Positions 1-7,706 of a DNA stretch of 64,000 bases are shown one piece after another. The position numbers and the translations under genes were made by a program. Below the pieces are notes generated by a model, which was not told the origin of the DNA, did not search any database, and worked only from the letters and a program-made list of their open reading frames with translations. The stretch covers positions 91,297 through 155,296 of the forward strand of contig JAZREN010000053.1 in the NCBI GenBank assembly GCA_045660825.1, written 5' to 3'. This stretch comes from HGM04593 sp045660825. GTDB lineage: Bacteria > Bacteroidota > Bacteroidia > Bacteroidales > Bacteroidaceae. Numbering within the stretch: the first letter of the stretch is position 1; every line of letters begins with the position of its first letter.

Positions 1-893
1 TTGATGATGGCTTTGAGACGCTCCTCGAACTGTCCGCGGTACTTTGTGCCTGCCACAACGGCAGTCATGTCAAGTGCCACAATGCGCTTGTCAAAGAGCA
101 TGCGCGATGTCTTGCGCTCCACAATGCGCTGTGCAAGGCCTTCTACGATGGCCGATTTTCCCACACCCGGCTCTCCAATGAGGATTGGGTTGTTTTTCTT
201 GCGGCGGCTCAATATTTGTGATATGCGCTCAATCTCTTTCTCACGGCCTACTACAGGGTCAAGCTTTCCCTCGGCAGCCGCCTTTGTCATGTCAACGCCA
301 AAACTGTCGAGTACCGGTGTGTCGTTCGATGGCTTTGCCTGCTGCTTGTTCTGTTGGTAAGTCTGCTGTGTGTTGCCGGTGTTGCTTGGCAATGCCTCCT
401 CGTCATCCTCGTGGTCGGTGAAGCCAAAACCATTGCTGATGTTGCCACCATTGGTGTCGGGCATCTTTGACTTTATGATGTCTGTCACCTTCTGGTATGT
501 GACACTGCTTGCATCGAGTATGTCATATGCCACGTTGTTGCGTTCGCGCAAGATGCCCAGCAAAAGGTGTTCGCTGTCGGCATTAACCTTACGTGAGCGT
601 GCCTCAAGGGTGGCAAAGCGCAGAATCCTTGCTGTGCTCATGCTCATCTCTACATCATCGCTGTATGGCAGCTCGGCTGTCACGGCATCGCTCACGCGCT
701 CCTCGATGCGCTGCTTTATTTCCATGACATCAACCTCCATGCCGCACAGAATCTCCACTGCACTGCATTTCTCCATGCGTATCATGCCCAGGAGCAGGTG
801 CTCCGGGTTAATTGTCTTGCTACGGAGGCGTGTCGCCTCCTCCTTGCTCAACGATAGTATTTCAGTTATTTTCTGCGAAAATTCATTTCTCAT
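1..893 (-). CDS. clpC: ClpC-type AAA+ protease ATPase, N-terminal part (cut by window start)
   Basis: Hsp100 unfoldase that feeds substrates to ClpP in the cytoplasm. Read on minus from ATG at 893-891, the protein opens MRNEFSQKITEILSLS. It carries two Clp-N repeats, each with an 'EHLLLG' motif (about residues 1-150). A polar linker rich in Asn, Gln and Asp follows (about 155-200). The first AAA domain begins 'LDPVVGREKEIERI', with Walker A GEPGVGKS at residues 240-247 and 'YRGQFEERLKAII' at the window edge. The second AAA domain and C-terminus lie outside the window. The Clp-N plus linker arrangement fits ClpC better than ClpA; ClpB would have a long middle domain that cannot be checked here. 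Plus-strand open frames over this stretch are shadows. Confidence 0.93.
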   Translation of the reverse strand, partial: MRNEFSQKITEILSLSKEEATRLRSKTINPEHLLLGMIRMEKCSAVEILCGMEVDVMEIKQRIEERVSDAVTAELPYSDDVEMSMSTARILRFATLEARSRKVNADSEHLLLGILRERNNVAYDILDASSVTYQKVTDIIKSKMPDTNGGNISNGFGFTDHEDDEEALPSNTGNTQQTYQQNKQQAKPSNDTPVLDSFGVDMTKAAAEGKLDPVVGREKEIERISQILSRRKKNNPILIGEPGVGKSAIVEGLAQRIVERKTSRMLFDKRIVALDMTAVVAGTKYRGQFEERLKAII

Positions 894-1314
894 TTCTTAG
901 TCCTCCAATTATCGTCTTGTGAAAATTCGTGTTCTGTTGTTTCAGGATGCGAAGATAGTTGATTAAAGGCAACTATTTCCACCTTTTTACATAAAGTTTC
1001 TTACAAAAACCGTGCCAAACTATTAAAAATGATGAAAAAAATATCGTAAGGCGAACAAAATGAGTGTAAAAAATCAACGTTGGTGTCATGTCGAACGGAT
1101 GTGAGACATCTCTATATCGATTTAGATTCCTCGTCGCTCCGCTCTGTCGGAATGACATTGGCAGAGACTTCACATATCAACTGCTATATTATTCTTATAT
1201 TTCTTGCCAATAATGACGCGAAATCCTTGTTTTTTTTGTAATTTCGCACTTTGTAAGTACACCATTGACCAGTGTGCTTGAGCAAATTGCAATAAACTAA
1301 AAATATATACAATA
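894..1314. other. Intergenic region between clpC and aspS with degenerate repeat
   Basis: 421 bp separating divergent clpC (minus) and aspS (plus), so both promoters should lie here. About 1079-1165 holds a fragment of the 'tcgtcgctccgctc...ggaatgaca' type. Related wording recurs in other gaps of this window (3.7-3.8 kb, 28.29 kb, 34.05 kb, 35.18 kb, 45.25 kb). I see no coding potential. No box was clear enough to name a promoter. Confidence 0.5.
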
Positions 1315-3075
1315 ATGTTCAGAACAAAAACTTGTGGCGAACTCAGGTTGGCCGATGTAAATGCAACAGTTACCCTCAGCGGTTGGGTACAGCGTGCACG
1401 CAAGATGGGTGGTATGACATTCGTTGACCTTCGCGACCGTTATGGCGTGACCCAGCTTGTATTCAGCGAGGATGTAAATGCCGAGTTGTGCGAGAAGGCT
1501 TCGCACCTCGGACGTGAATATGTAATCCAGGCAACTGGTGTCGTTAGCGAGCGTCAGAGCAAGAATGCTAATATCCCTACCGGTGATATTGAGATAATCG
1601 TTAGCGAGCTCAATATCCTCAACGAGGCTGCAACACCTCCTTTCACCATTGAGAACAATACCGACGGTGGCGATGACATCCGCATGAAGTACCGTTATCT
1701 CGACCTCCGTCGTGAGGCTGTGCGCAAGAACCTCGAGCTGCGTCACCAGATGACAATGGAGGTGCGCCGTTACCTCGACTCAATGAACTTCATTGAGGTT
1801 GAGACACCAACGCTCATTGCATCAACCCCCGAGGGCGCACGTGAGTTCGTTGTTCCTTCCCGCATGAACCCGGGCCAGTTCTACGCTCTGCCACAGAGCC
1901 CACAGCTCTTCAAGCAGCTGCTCATGGTATCTGGTTTCGACCGTTATTTCCAGATTGTAAAGTGTTTCCGCGACGAGGACCTGCGTGCCGACCGTCAGCC
2001 CGAGTTTACACAGATTGACTGCGAGATGAGCTTCGTTGAGCAGGAGGATGTAATCTCACTCTTCGAGGGCATGGCAAAGCACCTGTTCAAGACAATCCGT
2101 GGCGTTGAGCTCACCGAGGCATTCCCACGCATGACATGGCACGATGCTATGAAGTACTACGGTTGCGACAAACCCGATACACGTTTCGAGATGAAGTTCG
2201 TTGAACTCATGGACATCATGAAGGGTCACGGCTTCCCCGTGTTCGACAGTGCCGAGTACGTTGGTGGTATCTGTGCAAAGGGTGCCGCCACATACACACG
2301 CAAGCAACTCGATGCTTTGACCGACTTCGTTCGCCGTCCACAGATTGGCGCAAAGGGTATGGTATATGCACGCGTAGAGGCCGATGGCACAGTCAAGTCA
2401 AGCGTAGACAAATTCTATACACAGGAGGTACTTCAGGCAATGAAGGCAGCCTTCAATGCCGAGCCGGGCGACCTTATCCTCATCCTCAGCGGTGACGACA
2501 CAATGAAGACACGCAAGCAGCTCTGCGAGCTCCGCTTGGAGGTTGCAAACCAGCTAGGCTTGCGCGACAAGAACAAGTTCTCTTGCCTGTGGGTCGTTGA
2601 CTTCCCGCTCTTCGAGTACAGCGAGGAAGAGGGCCGCTATATGGCTATGCACCACCCATTCACATCACCAAAGCCCGAGGATATTCCATTGCTCGATACC
2701 GACATGGGCGCAGTACGGGCAAATGCCTACGATATGATTATCAATGGTGTTGAGGTTGGTGGCGGTTCAATCCGTATCTATGACAGCGAGTTGCAGAACA
2801 AGATGTTTGCGCTCCTGGGCTTCACACCTGAGCGCGCACAGCAGCAGTTCGGCTGGTTGCTCGACGCCTTCAAGTACGGTGCACCTCCTCACGGTGGTCT
2901 GGCCTATGGTCTCGACCGTTGGGTAAGCCTCTTCGCAGGCCTCGATTCAATCCGCGACTGCATCGCCTTCCCAAAGAACAACTCAGGCCGCGACACAATG
3001 ATTGACGCTCCTTCAGTTCTCGAGCCCGAGCAGTTGACGGAGCTGAATATTGTTGTGAATATAAATGAGAAATAA
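1315..3075 (+). CDS. aspS: Aspartate--tRNA ligase
   Basis: Charges tRNA-Asp with aspartate in the cytoplasm. The 586-aa product has the usual bacterial AspRS length. It contains an N-terminal OB-fold anticodon-binding domain (about 1-105, 'VTLSGWVQRARKMGG'), class II motif 1 around 'RRYLDSMNFIEVETPTL', and motif 2 near residues 217-230 ('FRDEDLRADRQPEFTQ'). The bacterial GAD insertion domain covers about 285-410. Motif 3 starts near residue 527 ('GGLAYGLDRW'). ATG at 1315 begins MFRTKTCGEL, the expected N-terminus, and is preceded by an A-rich stretch with no Shine-Dalgarno, as is usual in Bacteroidetes. A strong hairpin at 3116-3148 follows the stop. Whether it is the discriminating type (Asp only) was not resolved. 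Confidence 0.98.
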   Translation: MFRTKTCGELRLADVNATVTLSGWVQRARKMGGMTFVDLRDRYGVTQLVFSEDVNAELCEKASHLGREYVIQATGVVSERQSKNANIPTGDIEIIVSELNILNEAATPPFTIENNTDGGDDIRMKYRYLDLRREAVRKNLELRHQMTMEVRRYLDSMNFIEVETPTLIASTPEGAREFVVPSRMNPGQFYALPQSPQLFKQLLMVSGFDRYFQIVKCFRDEDLRADRQPEFTQIDCEMSFVEQEDVISLFEGMAKHLFKTIRGVELTEAFPRMTWHDAMKYYGCDKPDTRFEMKFVELMDIMKGHGFPVFDSAEYVGGICAKGAATYTRKQLDALTDFVRRPQIGAKGMVYARVEADGTVKSSVDKFYTQEVLQAMKAAFNAEPGDLILILSGDDTMKTRKQLCELRLEVANQLGLRDKNKFSCLWVVDFPLFEYSEEEGRYMAMHHPFTSPKPEDIPLLDTDMGAVRANAYDMIINGVEVGGGSIRIYDSELQNKMFALLGFTPERAQQQFGWLLDAFKYGAPPHGGLAYGLDRWVSLFAGLDSIRDCIAFPKNNSGRDTMIDAPSVLEPEQLTELNIVVNINEK

Positions 3076-3115
3076 AATCATATCTCATCCTGAGCATTAG
3101 CGAAGGAACTATGAT

Positions 3116-3148
3116 AAAGCAATCAATCGCAATGCGATTGATTGCTTT
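3116..3148 (+). terminator. Hairpin terminator after aspS
   Basis: Perfect 16-bp inverted repeat (AAAGCAATCAATCGCA and its complement) followed by an AATTTTG tail, 40 bp after the aspS stop. It may act as an intrinsic terminator. Confidence 0.7.
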
Positions 3149-3378
3149 AATTTTGACAATAATATAAGTGTTGCCCCCAAACTTATAAAACTCCGTATTG
3201 ATGTCATATCGAACGAACGTGTGTGGATAAGCATATAAATTAAAAATTCTGAAAGTAAGATATTGAGGAACGGTTGCAAAAAAAACCAGTGTCGGTATCG
3301 CTTTCGCTCACCATTATATTTCACGGCAGTCTCCAACCTTAATCATTCACTTGTATTTCCTTCAAGTCGTTCTTTCAT

Positions 3379-3401
3379 GTTCTTTTGGCGGCCAAAAGAA
3401 C
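3379..3401. repeat. Palindromic intergenic element
   Basis: Perfect inverted repeat of 11 bp per arm around a single G. Arms read GTTCTTTTGGC and GCCAAAAGAAC. It lies in non-coding sequence with no T tract on either side, so it is more likely a repeat remnant than a terminator. Confidence 0.5.
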
Positions 3402-3803
3402 GAAAAGCCCCGGCACACGGGAAAAATCTTCGCAAGCGCCCTTTGTTCACGCCACATATTGTGAGCCCTCAGTCGGGCACTTGCTCGTCTCTCCAGGCTA
3501 TCGCTTGTTTTCAGGGTGCTGCGGAACTCACTCCACGCGGCCATTTAAGATAATATATACCCGCGTTACGTTCAAACAGCCTCGCACAATGGCCTGAAAA
3601 CAAGCGGCCTTGCGTTGGATTCTTCAACGGTGCCTTTCCGCCCTTGGCGGGGAATTACCTTTTGCAATGAAAAGGCGCGTAGAATAGTAATTCTCAATAC
3701 TGCTCCCGTAGGCATATTATGAGATACTTCACTGCGCTTTGCTCTGTTCAGTATGACAAGCTCGCGAACAATGTCATTTTTCAGGCAAGCCCTCAACAAC
3801 ACG

Positions 3804-3930
3804 TCCGACAGAGCATAGCGACGAAACTTTAGTTCGACAATGCTTGCAGCAGTTGGTTAGACATAGCGCAGGCCAAGTTTGCGCCGTGTAGGTTGCTATA
3901 AGCAAGGATTGTCAAAGGATCTCTAAAAAA
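3804..3930 (-). repeat. Interspersed repeat, copy 1
   Basis: This stretch reads, as reverse complement and with only scattered mismatches, like 33940-34067. Shared blocks include 'gagatcctttgacaatcc', 'caacctacacggcgcaaact' and 'gcaagcattgtcgaacta'. It has no open frame and no terminal inverted repeats that I can see. Possibly an extragenic repeat family of this lineage. Confidence 0.75.
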
Positions 3931-3944
3931 GCTCTTGCAATTAA

Positions 3945-3978
3945 AATGACCAATCAAGCACAAACTTGATTGGTCATT
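3945..3978 (-). terminator. Hairpin terminator after the LRR gene
   Basis: 14-bp perfect stem (AATGACCAATCAAG with 6-nt loop). On minus it is followed by TTTTAATTG. It lies 94 bp past the stop of the LRR protein gene, so it probably ends that transcript. Confidence 0.65.
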
Positions 3979-4071
3979 CTGCTGTGAGTATTTATAAATC
4001 AATTATTTTATAATTACCTTTCGCTTCGCGCAACTGCTTGGCGTTCGGCTGTGTTTGATCAAGCAAGCTTG

Positions 4072-6615
4072 TCAATCACCGCTCTCACTTAACCAGCACT
4101 TTTTACCATTGATGATATATATACCCTTTGACGGGTTCTCAACTACGCGACCGTTGAGGTCATAAACAGTTTTCACCTCTCCGTCTTCACCTTTCACCTC
4201 ATCCAAGACCTCGTCAATGCCGGTAAAGTCAATTTCAACAATATCAAAGAATATATTCCACGGTTCGCGCTTTTGATATAATTGTTCTGTGCCATTAGGT
4301 ATATACAATGTCGCATTGTCATAAACAGCATTGGCAAATATATCGTCACTTCCTTTGATTGGTTTTTCCAAAGCTACTTTTATTTCAGTTATCTTTTCGC
4401 AACCGGCAAAAGCCTTATCACCGATACTCTCTACCGAACAGCCAATGTATAATTTCTCTATATTATTGCATCCATCAAATGCCGAAGCACCAATGCCTGT
4501 AATATTGTTATGAATAATTAATTCAGCAGCCAAACCTGTATAGTTTTGAAAGGCTGCTGCGCCAATAGCATAATTTTCACCATTATAACCGGCAGGCAAG
4601 GTCAATTCTGTTGCATTGCCCAAATAATAAAGCAATGTATTTACATCATTTGGTTTACCGAATATAAAATCACCCTCAATTGAGCCATTGGGCGCATTAT
4701 AGACTTTATCGGCATAATATGCAACATAACCATAGCTATTTGAGCCTTTTCTGAATGTTAAATTTGAGAAATTAAACACAGTCTTTAGCCCGGTGCAACC
4801 ATAGAACGCTGAACTTCCAATGCTTGTAACGCTGTTAGGTATTGTAATGCTTGTAAGCCCGGTGCAACCATAGAACGCTCCACCTCCAATGCTTGTAACG
4901 CTGTTAGGGATTGTAATGCTTGTAAGCCCGGAGCAATCATCGAACGCATAAACTGCAATACCCAAAGTTCCATCCTTTATAGTAATTGATGTATTTGAAG
5001 GCATTGTACCTTTGTATTCATAAAGCACTTTTCCTGCATATACTACACCATCGGGCTGATTATTATACCAAACTGTACCATAGAATGCTCTATATCCAAT
5101 GCTTGTTACGCTGTTGGGTATTGTAATGCTTGTAAGGCCGGTGCAACCATAGAATGCTCTATGTCCAATGCTTGTAACGCTGTTAGGTATTGTAATGCTT
5201 GTAATCCCGGTGCAATATGCGAACGCCTCCTCTCCAATGCTTGTAACACTATTACCAATTATAATGCTTGTAAGCCCGGTGCAATTATAGAACGCATAAT
5301 CTCCAATGCTTGTTACGCTGTTAGGTATTGTAATGCTTGTAAGCCCGGTGCAATCACTGAACGCAGAACTTCCAATGCTTGTTACGCTGTTGCCAATTTC
5401 AATGCTTGTAAGCCCGGTGCATTTATAGAACGCAGAACTTCCAATGCTTGTTACGCTGTTGCCAATTTCAATGCTTGTTAGCCCGGTGCATTTATAGAAC
5501 GCAGAACTTCCAATGCTTGTTACGCTGTTAGGGATTATGGTGTTTTTACAACCGGCAATAAGAGTATTGGTTTCTGTTTCTATAATCGCATTACAATTTT
5601 CTCGGCTGTCATATTTTGTATTGTTACCATCAACAACAATGCTTGTAATCCCGGTGCAATTATAGAACGCAGAACTTCCAATGCTTGTAACGCTATTGCC
5701 GATGGTTACACTTGCCAATGTCTTTATATCATAGAAAGGAGAACAGCCATAATCCCGATCTGTATTATAAGATAAATCGCGACCTAAATACAAAGTCTCC
5801 AGTGGGCAATCATAGAACAGGCCTTTACCAGTATAATGACTATCGTATGTATTATGCCCTAAAGACAATGTACCTTCTCCATCCTCAATGCGTAATTCCT
5901 TTAACGATGTGCAACCATTGAACGCTTCATTTCCAATGCTTGTAACGCTGTTAGGTATTGTAATGCTTGTAAGCCCGGAGCAACCATAGAATGCAGATTC
6001 TCCAATGCTTGTAACGCTGTTACCAATTATAATGCTTGTAAGCCCGGTGCAATCATAGAACGCATAACGTTCAATGCTTGTTACGCTGTTAGGAATTATG
6101 GTATTCTCACAACCCAAAACAAGAGTATTGGTTTCTGTTTCTATAATCGCATTACAATTTTCTCGGCTGTCATATTTTGTATTGTTACCATCAACAACAA
6201 TGCTTGTAAGGCTACTGCAATCACGGAACGCATAATCTCCAATGCTTGTTACGCTGTTAGGGATTGTAATGCTTGTAAGCATGGTGCATTCACGGAACGC
6301 AGAACTTCCAATGCTTGTTACGCTGTTAGGGATTTCAATGCTTGTAAGCATGGTACAACCACGGAACGCACCACTTCCAATGCTTGTTATGCTGTATGTT
6401 GTACCATTGTAAGTAACACTCTCCGGTATTACCACACTGCCGGCGTATTCATTATAAGAAGAGTTATAAGATGTTCCGTAATAAGTAACCTCAACAGTCT
6501 TGTCCCCCATGGACAAAATGTAGTAATAAATGCCACCAACTTCAAACTCGTGGGCAGTTGCCATTGTTGTACACAGCAACAGCAGGGCAGTGAATAGATG
6601 TTTTAAATCTTTCAT
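4072..6615 (-). CDS. BspA-like leucine-rich-repeat secreted protein
   Basis: Secreted or surface LRR_5 (BspA/TpLRR) protein, 847 aa. Residues 1-21 are a signal peptide (MKDLKHLFTALLLLCTTMATA). Most of the rest is about 23-aa repeats of the form 'SVTSIGxxAFxxCTGLTSIxI', interrupted by two near-identical blocks containing 'VVDGNNTKYDSRENCNAI'. After the LRR array comes a cap, then a C-terminal 'VYDLNGRVVENPSKGIYIIN' segment resembling the short sorting-like tail of Prevotella/Bacteroides secreted proteins. Family members bind host proteins or other bacteria; the ligand here is unknown. The DNA carries tandem near-identical units (several at 4790-5530), so copy-number change by slippage or recombination is plausible. 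It is monocistronic, with a hairpin terminator downstream. Confidence 0.93.
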   Translation of the reverse strand: MKDLKHLFTALLLLCTTMATAHEFEVGGIYYYILSMGDKTVEVTYYGTSYNSSYNEYAGSVVIPESVTYNGTTYSITSIGSGAFRGCTMLTSIEIPNSVTSIGSSAFRECTMLTSITIPNSVTSIGDYAFRDCSSLTSIVVDGNNTKYDSRENCNAIIETETNTLVLGCENTIIPNSVTSIERYAFYDCTGLTSIIIGNSVTSIGESAFYGCSGLTSITIPNSVTSIGNEAFNGCTSLKELRIEDGEGTLSLGHNTYDSHYTGKGLFYDCPLETLYLGRDLSYNTDRDYGCSPFYDIKTLASVTIGNSVTSIGSSAFYNCTGITSIVVDGNNTKYDSRENCNAIIETETNTLIAGCKNTIIPNSVTSIGSSAFYKCTGLTSIEIGNSVTSIGSSAFYKCTGLTSIEIGNSVTSIGSSAFSDCTGLTSITIPNSVTSIGDYAFYNCTGLTSIIIGNSVTSIGEEAFAYCTGITSITIPNSVTSIGHRAFYGCTGLTSITIPNSVTSIGYRAFYGTVWYNNQPDGVVYAGKVLYEYKGTMPSNTSITIKDGTLGIAVYAFDDCSGLTSITIPNSVTSIGGGAFYGCTGLTSITIPNSVTSIGSSAFYGCTGLKTVFNFSNLTFRKGSNSYGYVAYYADKVYNAPNGSIEGDFIFGKPNDVNTLLYYLGNATELTLPAGYNGENYAIGAAAFQNYTGLAAELIIHNNITGIGASAFDGCNNIEKLYIGCSVESIGDKAFAGCEKITEIKVALEKPIKGSDDIFANAVYDNATLYIPNGTEQLYQKREPWNIFFDIVEIDFTGIDEVLDEVKGEDGEVKTVYDLNGRVVENPSKGIYIINGKKCWLSESGD

Positions 6616-6663
6616 AGTATTTTGTATTGATTTTTGTTTTTGTATTTTTTTTGGTACAATACA

Positions 6664-7158
6664 TTATCCGATATTCTTCCACTCGACATTTTTCTCTTTT
6701 AAGAAGCCGCCGATAAAGCGGTTTGCAGGGTTCATTGCCAAAAGAAGTTCCTGCCCCATATTCATATATTTTATACATTCGTTGGGGTTCATAGAATCTG
6801 TCCCGGGATACAACAGACAGACATAGACCGTTGGTTTGTTTTCTGCCATCTTGTTGGCATAGAAATAGCGTGACAACATTTTCTTGGCGACTTGGTCGGC
6901 ACGTGTCGCATCTATCTCAAGTATTATTTGGAACTCGGGTGTTTTGGCATAGACATCGCACCTGTCACGGTTGCCACTAATCCCTGAACCAATGGGGTGC
7001 TCAATCTCTGCTTTGCATAAATTGAGCTTCAGTTCAAACTCTTCTGCTAATAATTTTTGAAGTTCCGTTTTCTGTTCGGTTGTTGTCTTGACACCAACAG
7101 GAATACTCATTCTCTCAACAGCACAGGATATGCAATTGAGAATTTCTGAAAGGTTCAT
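6664..7158 (-). CDS. Uncharacterised 164-aa protein, possible nuclease-like fold
   Basis: I do not recognise the family with confidence. The protein starts MNLSEILNCISCAVERM and has no signal peptide or membrane segment. It mixes helical (about 1-55) and strand-rich parts. The segment 'RDRCDVYAKTPEFQIILEID' followed by 'ADQVAKKMLSRYFYAN' resembles the strand-strand-helix layout of PD-(D/E)xK-type nucleases, but the expected E-x-K lysine is not there. That reading is weak. The gene lies 57 nt downstream of the long hairpin of structured RNA copy A on the same strand, so it may be controlled by, or transcribed from, that RNA's promoter. The LRR gene follows 48 bp downstream of its stop. Confidence 0.75.
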   Translation of the reverse strand: MNLSEILNCISCAVERMSIPVGVKTTTEQKTELQKLLAEEFELKLNLCKAEIEHPIGSGISGNRDRCDVYAKTPEFQIILEIDATRADQVAKKMLSRYFYANKMAENKPTVYVCLLYPGTDSMNPNECIKYMNMGQELLLAMNPANRFIGGFLKEKNVEWKNIG

Positions 7159-7199
7159 AGAATTACAAAATATTCCTTCAGCTCCAAAAAAGATGATTA

Positions 7200-7470
7200 A
7201 ATGTATATATACAAGGAAAGTGTGGAGCTGACTTTCGCTTATCTAAATGAAGGTTGTGGAAAGACCCTGTAGAAAATACACGACACAATACCCCACACTC
7301 GGATAGATATGGGATATCGGGGCGCGCAGAATGCGCCCTTCCACAAGTATCTATACGAAAGTGAGTGTTGTTCCGTGTCATCCTTTCTACAAGAAAACTT
7401 CCACATTTTCATTTAAGGACTAGCGAAAAACACTTTCACAAAATGTTATGTCAAGCAGAGTAATCTGCTT
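7200..7470 (-). ncRNA. Candidate structured RNA, copy A (long hairpin, paralogous to 61824-62085)
   Basis: Transcription is inferred leftward from the promoter at 7477-7507, with a start near 7470. The RNA would begin with a small hairpin at 7470-7453 (AAGCAGA, loop, TCTGCTT). A 222-nt extended hairpin follows, closed by GAAAGTGT (7437-7430) pairing with ACACTTTC (7223-7216). Inner helices include TTTCGCT/AGCGAAA, AAATGAA/TTCATTT, TGTGGAA/TTCCACA, TGTAGAAA/TTTCTACA and a GGGCGC-capped tip. An internal-loop strand GTGTGGGGTATTG is identical in copy B. Helices differ in sequence between copies but keep pairing, which supports RNA structure. The 6S/SsrS or Bacteroidales-1 families are possible identities; I cannot confirm either. 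The alternative is a 5' regulatory leader of the gene starting at 7158. Confidence 0.75.
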
Positions 7471-7476
7471 ACATCG

Positions 7477-7507
7477 CAAATGTAGAAAGAATTTTTGGGA
7501 AAAACAA
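7477..7507 (-). promoter_or_regulatory. Bacteroidetes-type promoter for structured RNA copy A
   Basis: On minus, TTG (-33) is separated by exactly 20 nt from TACATTTG (-7 box, 7484-7477). Spacing and flanks (TTGT...AAAAAT...TTTCTAnATTTGCG) are the same as at copy B (61789-61819). Confidence 0.8.
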
Positions 7508-7645
7508 CACTCACAAGGGTATTGTGCGATTCAACACACTGCAATGGTAAAAAATATTTGTACAGCCAATTTGCTAGTTGTGTGCAAATATAGACAAGAC
7601 AATCTGTATGTACAACATTTGTTATGTGTTTGAAGTGCCTTTATA

Positions 7646-7690
7646 TTACAACAACTCCCATCCATAGACAATGGATGGGAGTTGTTGTAA
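7646..7690 (-). terminator. Terminator after DPP IV gene
   Basis: 20-bp perfect stem (arms 7646-7665 and 7671-7690, loop AGACA) directly after the stop of the dipeptidyl peptidase gene. On minus it is followed by a TATAAAGG tail. Confidence 0.8.
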
Positions 7691-7706
7691 TAGCTAATAG
7701 CTTGTG

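Larger units (their letters stand above)
3076..4071. other. Repeat-rich 1-kb intergenic region
   Basis: No convincing gene in 996 bp between convergent aspS and the LRR gene. Contents in order: the aspS terminator (3116-3148); a palindrome at 3379-3401 (GTTCTTTTGGC, one base, complement), of the kind found in many Bacteroidetes gaps; GC-richer wording at about 3400-3660 ('cggaactcactccacgcgg', 'gttcaaacagcc') that looks like a decayed repeat; a 127-bp interspersed repeat at 3804-3930 that recurs inverted at 33940-34067; and a hairpin at 3945-3978. Short open frames here are not supported by any domain or start context. Confidence 0.7.

Noticed and set aside
1..900. Several plus-strand open frames of 78-176 codons
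   Set aside because: They are complementary-frame shadows of clpC; only the minus strand gives Clp-N, Walker A and AAA sequence.
3362..3600. Overlapping frames of 60-96 codons in the aspS-LRR gap
   Set aside because: Sequence is repeat-like and GC-shifted, with no start context, domain or conservation argument.
4785..5530. Evenly spaced near-identical units resembling a CRISPR array
   Set aside because: Units are contiguous 69-bp coding repeats encoding 23-aa LRRs, without unique spacers and without cas genes nearby.
7200..7440. Copy A and B as simple MITEs
   Set aside because: Promoter spacing, 5' hairpin position and compensatory helix changes fit a conserved RNA better; kept as an alternative until transcripts are measured.
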